DNA from: Pyronema omphalodes
Lineage: Eukaryota > Ascomycota > Pezizomycetes > Pezizales > Pyronemataceae
DNA length: 64,000 bases
NCBI GenBank assembly: GCA_024516155.1
Contig: JAJJXM010000038.1
Span: 434,001 to 498,000 of the forward strand
Direction: 5' to 3'
The notes beneath the pieces were generated by a model, which was not told where the DNA came from, ran no database searches, and saw only the letters and a program-made list of their open reading frames with translations. A program made the position numbers and the translations under genes. Of this stretch, positions 31,806 to 44,059 are shown piece after piece. Position 1 is the stretch's first letter. Each line of letters starts with the position of its first letter.

Positions 31806-33948
31806 CTACAACTTCAAATCCCTCCTCACCGCCTCTCTACAAATAGGATGATAAAACGTTTCATTCCTCCTGAAAGTTTCCACCGCCAAGTCCCTATCAC
31901 ACTCATTCAACAACCTAAACAAAGGTCTAACAAACTTCATTCTTCCCCAAAGACCCAGGGCTTCACTAGCCTTGATATACATATTCTCATCTCTAGCCTT
32001 TAATCCCACAGTCAAAAACCTACTAAGAATCTCCGCGTTTTCACTATCCAGGAATCCATAGCAAGTTCTCATTTTCTCTACTTGTTCCTTGGATAAGGGA
32101 GTGGGTAGGTCTGTGATTGCCTCTAGGAAGACAACGATTTGTCCGCTGGACCATCCTTCGATATCAGACGGGGAAGGGGAGAAGGATTCCGCATCCATGT
32201 TGGCCCAGCAGTCTTTAAGTGCGTAGCATACGTCGACTAAGGTGGTATCGAATTCTGGAGTCGGGGTAGTTAGGCCGGGGGAGTAGAATTTCTCCTCCCA
32301 GTTAATGGTTGCGAGCTTCTCGGAGGTGGCGGCATCGGAGGCGAAGAAGTTTAATAGGCACTCCTTGAAGTCGTAGGAAGATAGGGACTTTTGGTGGAAG
32401 GTTTTGAAGTAGTGGGGAATAAAGGTATCCCATTTCTCACGGCCGATGAGCTTGTCGATATAGTAAAGGAAGTTGAATCCCTTTTCGTAGGGAATGGAAG
32501 AGAAGGCTTCGTCGGGGTCTTGTCCTTTGAGGTTCACAACCATCTTGGTGAATTCGTGATCCGCACCGAGTAACTCGACGGATTCCTTAAATGCTTTCCA
32601 TCCGATAATGGCAGAGAAATCAAAGTATTGTGGCCCATGAAGAGCTGCTTGGATTCTGCGCTCAATGTATGTAGTCCATCCCTCGTTCAACCAAAAGTGT
32701 TCCCAGGATGCATTGGAGACCAAGTTACCACTCCAGGAATGTGCAAGCTCATGTGCAATAACATCTACATTGCTCTTGTCACCGGAAATAATTGTCGGTG
32801 TAGCAAATGTAATGTTAGGATTCTCCATACCTCCATAGGGGAAGGAAGGAGGAAGAATCAGGACGTTGTAGGTAGTCCATGGGTATGGGTAAATTAGCTT
32901 CTCAGCAATTTCAATAAACTTCTCAACGTCCCCTTCAAGCTCCTTTTTGCACTTTAGAAGCTCCTCAGGACCACTGTAGACCATTGACCGCGGCCCAACT
33001 GAAGCTGCAGCGATGTCTCCGGAGGCGACGGCAAAAAGGTACGAAGGGATAGGGATGGATTGGTGGAATTTGTAGGCTAGAGTACCGGCGGAGAATTCCT
33101 CGGCTCCACGAGGGAGTCCGGAGGCGACAACAGTGTAGGGAGACCGGATGGAAATGTCGAAGGTTGATTTGACACCGGGGGTGTCCTGGCAAGGCAACAA
33201 GGAACGGGCGTGGATAGCCTGGCATTGGGAGAACATGTAGGGGTATTTCTTATTTGAAGTCTGCGCGGGGTCCATCCATTGGAGGGCAGTACATTTGTCG
33301 GTCGTACTGTAATGAATCTGGGATCATCGTTAATCACTATCACTACTTTATCACTGTCGCCATCAAAGAGCTCACGGCCCTAGGTAGCTAAGGATTGGCT
33401 AATCTTACGGTAACGTCAATTGAGCTTCCCGCCTGACCCTTGGTAAAAATCTTGAGAGCACTGCCGTAAGGCTCCATGCGGTCTACAAGCTTCCATTGTA
33501 CTTCAGAGTCGTGGACCAAAACTTTTGAAATGTTGAGGTAGCTGGTATCTAGAACCACCTCATCAATGTCTTTGATAACCTTGAGCTTAAGCGTAACGTT
33601 TCCGTGGACACAGCTCTTGTCAAAGTCCAAAGCGACATCAACGGTGGTGTGCTGAGTAACAACATCTTGGTAGTTGGATAGGGTATTGGGGTCTGTGACT
33701 GGTGCCATATTGAATTCTGGTACTTCGATGATGGAGCTGTAGTGACGACCGGAGAAACTGGTGATTCGTGATGCTCTGGGTACACGAAGCTGACGGGTGG
33801 TGATGCGGGGTTGCTGCAGGTGACTTTGGGGGCTAGGGTTGGGTAGAGAACACGAGGTTGATGATAGGCGAGCGGTTAGAGATGGAAGTGATCGCGGTGT
33901 TGTAGCGGGGGTGATACAACGGCGAAGGGGCACTCGTCGGAGAAACAT
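31806..33948 (-). CDS. Leukotriene A4 hydrolase / leucine aminopeptidase 2 homologue (M1)
   Basis: This zinc metallopeptidase of family M1 removes N-terminal residues; the family also has epoxide hydrolase activity. It has two exons: 33948-33409 and 33317-31806. The intron 33318-33408 (91 bp) has donor GTAAGA and acceptor CCCAG, and rejoins both halves in frame at IHYSTTDKCTALQW. Motifs are GGMENP (about 341), the zinc site HELAHSW (about 367-371) and NEGWTTYIERR (about 390), plus a C-terminal helical domain. Three starts are possible: 33999, 33948 (MFLRRVPLRR, Arg/Ser-rich and mitochondrial-looking; 683 aa), and 33708 (MAPVTDPNTLSNYQ; 603 aa, the usual family length). I give 33948; the cytosolic form from 33708 may be the main one. 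The gene is divergent from the EBP1-like gene. Confidence 0.93.
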
Positions 33949-33999
33949 CGCGAAGGCCAGGTGCACGTTCGAATTCCAAAAGCGACGGTCTATGTACAA

Positions 34000-35657
34000 G
34001 AGCTCACGGGACTACATACTAATGGAGGTTCTCCGGCAGTGCCCGCGTCATTGGGAACGGCTAGTATGTAGTTGGCTTCCCCGCATCACGAAACGCGAAC
34101 AGACGACGCCGGAGCTTCAAATCGCCGATTCTCCCCGCTCCGCTGACGGGTCTGCATGGAAGATCATCATCCCTGTAAATGGAAAGGTGCAGACATGATA
34201 TCTCATTCGATATGTTTGTGTACTGGAATACGCCACAATCACCGAAGGTTCGGGTCTAGCAGTGCACTTGGTGCGGGGCGGCGGCACTTTTGGGCTTCCG
34301 ACGGGTATAAATATAGTTCAATGGGAAACAGTTGTTTACTGTTGATAATAATTGGAAAACGCAGTCGAAATAGGGCTTCGAAGAGTATTGACTAATCGGA
34401 AAGGTACGGATATCAGAAACGCAATAAGCAACTGCACTGGTAGCCATTCAGAGGTGATAATATCGTCTGATCACAATGTTCGATACATGGTGAGATTTAT
34501 GCATCTGGTGAATCGGCAATTTTGCGGGGTGTGATTACTCCGATGAGATTCCCTACTTGGCCCATCAATTGGGACTGACAACTTACCGGCGAGCTTGTTT
34601 GCCAATTCGGGTATGTAATTGGAAATTGACAGTCATGAAGTCAACTACATTGGGCTGAAAGAACATAACCAGACCAGTTGACGTTGGCTTTTCATGAGTT
34701 GTACAACGATCATGAGAGTTTTAAAAACGTCAATGATAATCAACTGTCTCCCAGAAACCAACCAGATTGCTGAGATCGCCCTGAACTGGAATGAAGCAAT
34801 ATATCTGCAATAATCAGATCATGATACACCTGCGTAATTCCACATTGGATATGTAGAAACTGAAATTTTGAAACAAAGTAGGGCAACCTATAGCGATACG
34901 CGATGGCCGGTCCACGAGAGGTTTCTTGTTGAGATCCAATCAGTCAGAACTCCAAATAACCTCGCTCGCCTCTTTGCCCCTTGCCAGAGATCACGCCAGT
35001 CATGTGTCGCTATATACGGCTCGGATCGTGTCCCAAGTTTGGAACTGCGCATGCAAGGGCTTTATTCAGCCGAGAGAGATTGTGCGAACTGCGCATGCAA
35101 GGGCATCATTGAGTCGAACGAGGTTGTAAGAACCTCTGTGCTACAGCTGTACCCCACATTCGTGATCTGCATAAATCAAACTGTAAATATGAGTATAAAT
35201 GAGTGTGTATGATGATACTTTGGAATTGAGCTCAGAAGTATATAGATCAACGCCTTCCAAAGTTATCGCGAAGATCGCTTACTCATGCGTCGCTCGCCTG
35301 GATTCGCCAATCGCTATCCGAATCCGGCAGCAGAGCACGCCTCACTGCGACCGCAAACGAAGAAATCATCATTTTTGAAGAGAATCTCTTTTCAATCAAC
35401 CAATTGTACCCACTTCGTTTAGTCATTCTCACAATAAAATAAACATCCATACATGGTAATTTCTTGTTTTAAATTGCTTATCATTATGCTGTTGAAGCAT
35501 CTTGGTAGCTCTGTCGGGCCCGCGCAAAAAAACCGTTATGAATTTTCAAGTCTTGGCACTTCTCTACCCCGCCTAGTATCGTTCGTGCAACGCCCCTCCC
35601 AACGTCAAACGACTCTCTTGTTACATCCTTCAACCCATCAACGAAAATATCAACAAA
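34000..35657. promoter_or_regulatory. Divergent intergenic region
   Basis: The 1.66 kb separates two divergently transcribed host genes and should hold both promoters. A 19-bp direct repeat (GAACTGCGCATGCAAGGGC) lies at 35042-35060 and 35086-35104. A CT-rich stretch (about 35560-35635) lies before the EBP1-like start. No gene is supported: the short open frames have no recognisable content. Confidence 0.55.
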
Positions 35658-37202
35658 ATGGCTGACGCTGAGAAGACCCAGACTAAGACCGAGGAGGTTG
35701 GTGAGTAGTTTTGATTGCCGGTCGAAATGCGATAGGAAAAATCACTGATGACCGCGAAAAAGACTACACCCTCGCCAACCCCGACACCCTCACCAAGTAC
35801 AAGAGCGCTTCCGAGATTGCCCAGCGTGTTCTTGCTGAGGTCATTAAGGCCGCCGTTCCCGGCGCCACCATCCTCTCTCTTTGCCAGAAGGGAGATGAGC
35901 TCCTTGAGGCTGAGACCGCAAAGGTCTACAAGGGAAAGAAGATCACCAAGGGTATGGTTTATCGAAACTTTATCGCGACGCAAATTCTGATAAACGCGCA
36001 GGAATTGCCTTCCCCACTACCGTCTCTCCCAACGATGTCCTTACTCCCTACACCCCCATTGCTTCTGACGCCGCCGAGGCCGAGATTGTCATCAAGGAGG
36101 GAGATGTCTTGAAGATCCAGTATGTGGACTACCCTGTCGCATATTGATATTGATATTAACCACCCACAGGCTCGGAGCCCACATTGACGGACTTCCCGGA
36201 ATCGTGGCCGACACCATCGTTGTCGGTACCGCCAACGACGAGGCCAAGGAGCTCCTCCTCGCCACTCACTACGCCACCGAGGCCTTCCTCCGTCTTTTGT
36301 TGCCCGCTGAGGCCCACCCCAGCAACACCGAGGCCAAGCCCTACAAGGTCCCTACCTCTACCGCCATCACCCAGACCATCTCCAAGATCGCCGAAGTCTA
36401 CGGATGCAAGGTTGTTGAGAACACCACCTCTTACAACATTACCCACAACGAGATTGAGGGCAAGAAGCGTGTTGTTTTGGCCCCTGGAGAGAACATGGCT
36501 CGTTCTGAGGGTGCTCCTGAGGTCGGCGATGTCTGGGGTGCTGAGATCTGGTTGTCCAAGGGAACTGGAAAGGTCAAGAACATGACCGGAAAGCGTGCGA
36601 CTCTCTTCAAGAAGACCGACGTCAAGTGCTCTCTTAAGCGCGAGTCTGCCAGAAAGACCTACAACGAGATTGCCAAGAAGTTCGGTGCTTTCCCCTTCGG
36701 ACTTAGACAGCTCGAGGACGAGAGGACTGCCAAGATGGGAGTCATTGAGCTCGTTCGCTCCAACATTTTGAGATCCTTCGAGGTCCAGTGTGACAAGGAC
36801 GGTGCTTTGATCTCCAGAATCTACGTCACCGCTGGTTAGTAATCCCGTGAGAGTTGACAACTTCCGACAAAGTCGGTTGGAGTCAAGTCAAGTCAAATTT
36901 GCGCGCTTAAGAACCCTCGAGTGCGACTGGCGCGCTTTAGGGTTATTAAATATCCCGAAGCCGCTTAACGGCGCACTCTTGGGTTCCCTTGCGCGCTATT
37001 TTACCGAAAAAATGCTAACACGTCACTAGCCATCACCAAGAACGGAATCACCAAGCTCGCCGCTCCCCCCGCCCTTGACCTCGAGAAGATCACCTCCGAG
37101 AAGAAGATTGAGGATGAGGAGATTCTTAAGCTCCTTGAGCTTCCTCTTAAGCAGGATGCCAAGAAGAAGAAGAAGGCTGCTAAGAAGGAGGAGTCTGCTT
37201 AA
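35658..37202 (+). CDS. EBP1/PA2G4-type protein (M24 pseudo-aminopeptidase), 5 exons
   Basis: The protein has 395 residues in the methionine-aminopeptidase fold. Family members (human PA2G4/EBP1, fission yeast Cdb4) lack peptidase activity, bind ribosomes and rRNA, and function in ribosome biogenesis and growth. Exons are 35658-35700, 35763-35951, 36002-36119, 36170-36834 and 37030-37202. All introns are GT-AG and every junction keeps frame (total 1188 nt). Diagnostic stretches are DYTLANPDTLTKYKSA, KGKKITKGIAFPTTVSPND, KIQLGAHIDGLPGIVADTIV and FPFGLRQLEDERTAKMGVIE. The C-terminus is a lysine-rich tail (AKKKKKAAKKEESA). The last intron (195 bp) is much longer than the others (50-62 bp). Codon use is strongly C/G-ending, as in highly expressed fungal genes. 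The ATG follows CAACAAA, a good fungal context. Confidence 0.95.
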
Positions 37203-38508
37203 ATTGCCACTTTGTATCAAAGCTAGCATCATGATTTAAAGATTGGAATTGGAATGTATTGAAGGATTGGAGTATAAAAAAACATTTGCATAATATATAG
37301 TCTTCTTGTTGTGATTTGAATCTTTCTCTTTTTTTTTCTTCTGTTTTTTGTTTTGCTGGTCGTGTCGAGAATGCTGGAAATTAGTCTTGAGTGATCAATG
37401 TGTCAGTATATATGAACAGCGTACCATTTTTTTGTGGACATTTTGTCATGGACATATATATTACCCAAAATCTCAGAATTACAGCTCTTCTGAATACATC
37501 CAACTTCTCATCCTCCCCGAACTTGGGACTGGAACTTGGAACTCCGTCCGTCACATCATGGTTTCAGGTGGAGTCAGGAGATGGGGAAATTTTGCGACTG
37601 CGCTATGTGAGCCTTAAAGTGGAACTACGAATTAAAAGTCAAGATCACTGTCTAGATACGGTATATATGGAACCCTATGAAAAGCACAAGAGAAGCATAG
37701 GCAAAGCATAAGCAACCCCCAAGCAGACCCCAAGCAAAGCACAAGAAAAGCCTAACACAAACATCTACATCTACATCTACATCTACATCTACATCTACAT
37801 CTACATCTACATCTACATCTACATCATATTTCTTCCCGTCCTAGAGAAGCTATCAAGATTACAGGGGATTATATGGATTGTATGTATATTCCATGCAATA
37901 TATGTATCGGATTCCATCTTGGAGTTTGTATGTATACTTTAAACCCTGGCAAAAAAAAAATGGACCTAGAATTGGAATTGCCCCATATATATGTACTGCA
38001 TACATAGAACAACGAGATGCGAGAATTGGAGTATGTATGTAAATTCATACTGTACTGTACAGTAGAGGTATGTATAGAGAAAAACGATACCTATGACTAC
38101 CACCTCGTTTTCTTTTCTTGTTGAAATTTTATCGTTTGAAGTTTACTATTGGAAATGCGTGTGGTAATCATTACTATGACTATGACTATGTATCGATATC
38201 TTTGATCTATATTTTGAATCCGTATGTATCCTGTATATAGTGGAGCTAGACTTATGGTTGATATTGGAATTAGAGCTGGAGCTGGAGCTGGAAGTTCTGG
38301 TTGATATAGTACATATAGTCCCACTCTACAAACATACCTGAACATAAACATCTATTCAGCACGCTACTATCTCCCTGCTCCTGGTTCTTATCCCCTCATA
38401 AGCTCATACAACCACAACTACAACTATAAATATCATTGCAACTCCATTCCTTGCATAAATTACCAAATATTTTTGAATAGCTCTACATAATAGCTATGGT
38501 TAAGGTTA
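37203..38508. other. Intergenic, 3' of the EBP1-like gene; (ACATCT)n
   Basis: AT-rich non-coding DNA. A hexanucleotide array of ACATCT, about 10.7 copies, lies at 37761-37824. No gene is supported. Confidence 0.6.
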
Positions 38509-38693
38509 GCTATCACAGAGCTATCACAGGGCTATCACAGGGCTATCACAGGGCTATCACAGGGCTATCACAGGGCTATCACAGGGCTATCACAGGGCTA
38601 TCACAGGGCTATCACAGGGCTATCACAGGGCTATCACAGGGCTATCACAGGGCTATCACAGGGCTATCACAGGGCTATCACAGGGCTATCACA
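38509..38693 (+). repeat. Minisatellite, 11-bp unit x 17
   Basis: The unit GCTATCACAGG is repeated 17 times; the internal units look identical, and the first and last carry edge changes (CACAGAG and CACAAGT). Because 11 is not a multiple of 3, all frames cycle through the same 11-residue peptide, which makes an open frame of about 105 codons that I do not consider a gene. Confidence 0.97.
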
Positions 38694-40979
38694 AGTCTTG
38701 CTCTTGCTTGGAAAGCTTTGGAATTATGGTTGCTTGTTGTATTTGTTGCTGTGTGCGATATGCGGATTATGATAGGTGTTATAATGCAGTTACAATGCAG
38801 TGATGGTTATTGATTCTGAAGGTATGTGGGTATTGTGTAGATATGTGGTTATTGATTTTGTGGGTATATAATGATTGTGTACGCATGCAGTTATTGTCTA
38901 GGTATGTAGGCCTAAGTGCAATACTGTACGCTGCAGGGAACTCATCCGTGATTTAGGGATTATCTCATTGTTAGTTAGAGTTGGCGGTATCTTCGTTTAG
39001 ATCTCATCTCTCATCCTTCGTCCCGGTATTTGGGTTGTGGTGTAGCATAAATACCCTGTATACAGCTTAAATGTCAACCTCACGCACATCACGCACATCA
39101 CAACCCCAATCACAACCTCATCCCCTCTTCCTTCTCCTTCCCTTCCCCATATCACCATAGTCCATACACCTCCAAACAAAACAACTCCAACAAATAATCC
39201 ACTAGCATCCATAAAGAATAGCAAGAAAACACAATGTACTGATGGATATTCCATCGCGATCTGAAGTTTAGTAGGGTATCGTAAACGGACGTGAACCGGC
39301 GTCTTGCCAAGGAATCAAGGATAGGACTTGATAAGTTGGGTAGGGATAGTTGGTTGGTGACTTAGTTGGCAGGGGTAAAAAAGGGAGCAGGGGTAACAGG
39401 GGTAATAGGAGATTTTGTGACAGGGGTTAAAACAAGGGGCTAGGAACCCTGGATCTTTCAATGTCTACATACATAGGGCCATATCGGAGAACCCTGGATC
39501 TTTGTTTGAGGCCCGTATTGGAACCCTGGATTTTAACGACTTATCTGCCCTGAGAACCCTGGGGTTTCGAGAAGATCGGGATGTAAGGACCCTTTGTTAA
39601 GGAAAAGAAAGGAAACGAAAAAAGAAAGGATAGAAGAAAAAGAAAGAGGGGAACGAGAAAAGAACAATCAGGATATTAAATTCAGGTCACGGGACATAGC
39701 TATACTCGGGCACAGTATATATAAACAAGTTAATCAATAATATCACAGTATCACAGTATTACGGTATTATTAGTTGCTGAAGTAAAGTAAAGCGCAGCCA
39801 AATACAGTCACAAGGTCCATTCAATGTAGTTACCAATAAGTCCAAAAGACGAAAGTTGAAAGTTGAACCTCGGAGAATAAGAACAAGAACTGGTGAGGGT
39901 ATAGTTGTGTAATTTATCATAAATAATCAATAAGTAATTCATAAATAATCAATAAGTAATTCATAATTAATAATCCATAATCCATAACCAATACTAGATT
40001 AGATAATAAATAATTCACGTTAATAAACAAAAAGACATATATGAGGGGGTTACAAGACCCTTGATTGAGAAAATCATTTTTCCTTGGAAGTTATGAACTG
40101 CATACATCTGTACATCGTGACCTATGTTTGGAGACTTATAGGTTTAAGCGTTGATAGCTACAGTAGTTAGTACATGTAGTCACATACAGCCGCTATTTTG
40201 GTGTCAATGGTGTCAAGTGATAGCCCCATGACATATAACGCTACCGACTACCTAACCCCCACGCCCCCACATAGCTACATGTAAAGATCTAACAGCTCCA
40301 AGACTCCAAGATGTGAGTACATATACATACATACATATAGCAGTAGAATCTAGATTTTCAGCAACTTCGAGATCTTGCATACATGCGGCATATGTATGTA
40401 TATCCCAAAAGAAGATAACAGAGAGATGGATATATGGGGAAAGAAAAAGAAGGCCGTTATTTAAGTCCATGGAAACCCCGTTGAATCCTCGGGCTGTTAT
40501 CGATATGCTTCAATAGGTTGGATTAAATCTTTATAGCTTTGGAGATCTCTGTTCGTTCATTCATTCATACATGCGATCATCCAGCGGAGGTAATGATATA
40601 TATTGGGCACTTACATATTCATCCATCCATCCTATATAAGTACATACTTTCTGCCAAAACATCGTCACCATCCACCAGCTGATTCCATCTCAACAGCCAT
40701 TTTAACTCCATAGCTCTATATGTCTATATGTATCAAACCCATAAATCCCATCGAGTAAGCACCTATCTAAGTACCTCCTATATATCTAGCACATAAAACC
40801 ATTCCGTAACCCGATCACCTAACCCATCCATACCATCCATACCATCCCTACCATCCCTACCATCTCATACCAGTGCGTGCATACCATCAACCCCATCAAC
40901 CACACCACCATTCCTTTAGTACCAAAAAAAACCAAGAAACCAAGAAACCAAGATCCCCCCTCCGCTCCCGTCACAGACG
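38694..40979. other. Intergenic, A/T-rich, with degenerate repeats
   Basis: No gene is seen. GAACCCTGG-containing repeats occur four times at 39444, 39489, 39521 and 39553, the last two intervals being exactly 32 bp. TAATTCATAAATAATCAA-type repeats lie at 39910-39975. CATACATA-type microsatellites lie near 40320-40340, and TACCATCC runs near 40825-40870. Confidence 0.55.
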
Positions 40980-41005
40980 TCGGGGACGTGATATCACGTC
41001 CCCGA
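40980..41005. repeat. Perfect 26-bp palindrome
   Basis: TCGGGGACGTGAT is followed without spacer by its exact reverse complement ATCACGTCCCCGA. The core is GATATC flanked by ACGT/GGGG, and the flanks do not pair further. Confidence 0.95.
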
Positions 41006-43799
41006 AATCCTACACGGGATATCGGAGTTTAACTAGTCGGGGAATGAAACAGGGTTGAAACTCGTACTAGATGGACCCGTGATGGATTCATGCTCTGGCT
41101 CTGGGATCTTCAGTAAGCTACAGGGGTCACAGGCATAGCGTTGGATACTTAACTTCTTTGGTAATGGTGGAGATTGTGGTTGGGGGTTTGGGTTAGGGTG
41201 CACTATGGCATATCGACATGGTGCTGGTTTGATTGATCTTTACTTATGGGACTGTCATACCCCTATAATTATATAGCTTGAATACCACGAGGGAGGTTAG
41301 AATGCCACGCTAGATCTAGCTACATAAGGGAATTTGGGACGGTAATGTATGCGGTTGGAATCCGGAGATACCAATTGATGGTTGTTGGATTTGGGAGTAT
41401 CTGATTAGAGATTCCGAGGGTGTTCGGGGCTAGAGTCGGTGTGCCGAGTATAAAGTCGGTATGCCGAGTCGGGCTTCTGTAATGTGTAGTGCTTGATGGC
41501 TCGAAGGGGAGATGGGGTTATGTTAAGCTGGCTGACTGGAAGTGATATTGGATATGTCGACATGGAGAGGAGATATATATACAGAGCTTATGTATATCTT
41601 AGGTACTCGACGGTAGTAGTGAAATATGGAATGGGATAATAATTGATAATCATACTGGCGAGACGCTTGCTTTGCTTTCGTGATGATGATGATTATGGTT
41701 ATGAAGTTCTGATATGATATGATGTTATACGATACAATTGTAACTCTGTACCACTCATATACCTTCTTGTTCTTCCCGATAAGAAACACCGAGAAATTAG
41801 AATGGCCATGATGAATACATTAATCAATAATTCCATATTCCAAACCCCTTCAAAACATCCCCCTCGGCTTCTATCGTAAAATCTCAGTCACCTAGCTCGA
41901 ACCCCAGTAGACACATCCTTCAATTTTTATACCAATAATGACCATATCACCGTCCTTGACCATCGGATATTATTAGTTATGGCATCATACCATCTATCAT
42001 CTACTGTATTCTCTATTTCTATTATCAATTTACCAAACTCTATTGATGACAATTTCCTTTCTCCCTTCTAGTCATCACCTATAAAACACATCCCCCAAAA
42101 TCCCAACCCATCTCAACCAAAACTCACCAAAGAAACCCAATACAATCCAAGACCATCAAGCAAAAAGTCCTCACATCCCCCTATTTACGAAATAACACAC
42201 ACCTCTCACCATATCCCCAGCATCCCCAGTATTCCCAGTATACCGTATACTACATATCAATACCATATCTTCAACCTCCAACCCCAGTCTCAGCCACATT
42301 TACCAAGTACACGGCATATACATAGAGATGAAATACATATGTACCTATAACCAAGACATGGCGGATCTACATATGTACCTATATCTACCAAATTACCAAA
42401 TTACCGGTAAACGGGATATGGGATACGGTGGATCTACATACAGTTACCAGTATGTACAGTTACCGGTATGTACAGTTACCAGTATGTATGTATGTATATG
42501 TATCTTAAAAATGTTTCAGCCGCAAGCCAAAAGCCAAAAGCCACAAGCAATAAATGTTTCAGACACAAGCCATACGCCGGGGTATCAAGCCAAAAGCCAT
42601 AAGCCACAAGCCATAAGCCACAAGCCGAAGTACCAAGCAGAGAAAATATCAAAGCTTGAAGGCACGAGCTACATAGCATATTACATAGCTGATCGTGTAT
42701 CAAGTTATCAAGTTATGTAAACAAAAATGTCCGGATCGGTGGATATATATGTTCATTACTGATTATTGATATCATGATTCCTGATTCCTGATTCCTGATT
42801 CCTGGTTGCTAGTTGCTCGTCGCTATGTAATCACCGTTACTATTACCGGTTTCTTTACCAATCGTCAAAGCGTTACAACGTGTTGCGGCAGTATCAAAGC
42901 GTAATGAACCAAGACAGCAACAACCGCATGGAATAGTATTTTTTGATGACCGGCGATGTTGGGGCTGAGCGCTACGAGCCGTTAGCCGTTAGCTGGGAAC
43001 TGGGAACTGGGAGCCGAGCGGAGATGTGTACACTTCTCATATGTATCTGATTTCTAGTTTATAAAGGTCGCGATGAATAGGGAATGGTGATTGAGTTTAG
43101 GATTAAGATTAGGGTTAGATGCAGATATCGCGGGTTTGGAGGATATGGGATATTGGATATTGGATTTTCGGGGTTATTGGAAGGAAAGGAAAGGTAAGGA
43201 ATGTGTTGAAAGGTATCGAGAGTTGGGTATGTATCTGTATGTCTCTATATCTATCTGTAATATGCACAGTAACCTTTTCCACACCCCAAATTAAGGTATA
43301 CAACCGGTACATCTATATTTCTAATAATATACCGTAGGAATTCTGTATGTACATGCATACATACATAGTTACCGTATGCTGTATCATACATACATACATG
43401 TACATACATGTCATCATCGGTTCTACATCGATACATCGATACATCTCTAGCTCCATATATACCTCGCCGGTTACATGGAAATATGAAAATAGATTCTCCC
43501 GCATATACATACACCGACATACATCGACATACATAGCATAGCATATACATAGACATATACCGACATAGCATAGACATAGCATAGACATAGCATAGACATA
43601 CCAGAAAACTACACTACGTAACGTAACACAGGTTTCAACCAATAGTCTATAACTCTATACCATCCCGGGTTGTTGGGTTTGTTATTTGTTGTCCGCTGTT
43701 CGATATTCGATTTTTGATGATGTATCTGGCGATGGAAGTGGCTGTGGCTGATGGCTGATGTCTCTGTACATATGTATGTATGTATGGATGTATGTACTG
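41006..43799. other. Intergenic with low-complexity patches
   Basis: No gene is seen. Present are AGCCATAAGCCACA-type repeats (42519-42640), TGATTCC x 4 (42775-42802), GTATGTACAGTTACC repeats (42430-42485), and dense CATACATA/GACATA repeats (43340-43610). Short open frames here are Tyr/Ile/Cys-rich products of these repeats. Confidence 0.55.
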
Positions 43800-43807
43800 T
43801 AGGAGTC

Positions 43808-43815
43808 TGATGATG

Positions 43816-43847
<32 letters not shown>

Positions 43848-43854
43848 GATGATG
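43808..43854 (+). repeat. (TGA/GAT)n microsatellite
   Basis: A trinucleotide run of about 15 units with one GGT interruption in the middle. Confidence 0.9.
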
Positions 43855-44000
43855 TGTTGTCTTATCGTGTCTTGTCCTACCATATCTTGTCTTGTCTCAG
43901 CATATCTTACCATATCATGTCTTCTCTCGTATCTATCTATACGTTGTACATATGTACACAACCACAAGACCTTCTAAACACCCAATGCAAAGTACTTAAA

Positions 44001-44036
44001 CCCCGAACCCCGAACCCCGAACCCCGAAAGTCATGA
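44001..44036 (+). repeat. CCCCGAA x 4 followed by AGTCATGA repeats
   Basis: Four exact 7-bp units at 44001-44028 run directly into an 8-bp repeat, AGTCATGA, to about 44052. Confidence 0.85.
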
Positions 44037-44059
44037 AGTCATGAAGTCATAAAGTCGAT

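Noticed and set aside
36156..36860. Long antisense frame across the EBP1-like gene
   Set aside because: Shadow of strongly C/G-ending codon use on the plus strand; the sense frame is spliced and conserved.
38509..38693. CRISPR-like array
   Set aside because: Contiguous 11-bp units without spacers in a eukaryotic genome; a minisatellite.
38496..38813. 105-codon frame encoding an 11-residue repeat peptide
   Set aside because: It is a direct product of the 11-bp minisatellite, which is open in every plus frame; no start context or flanking coding signal.
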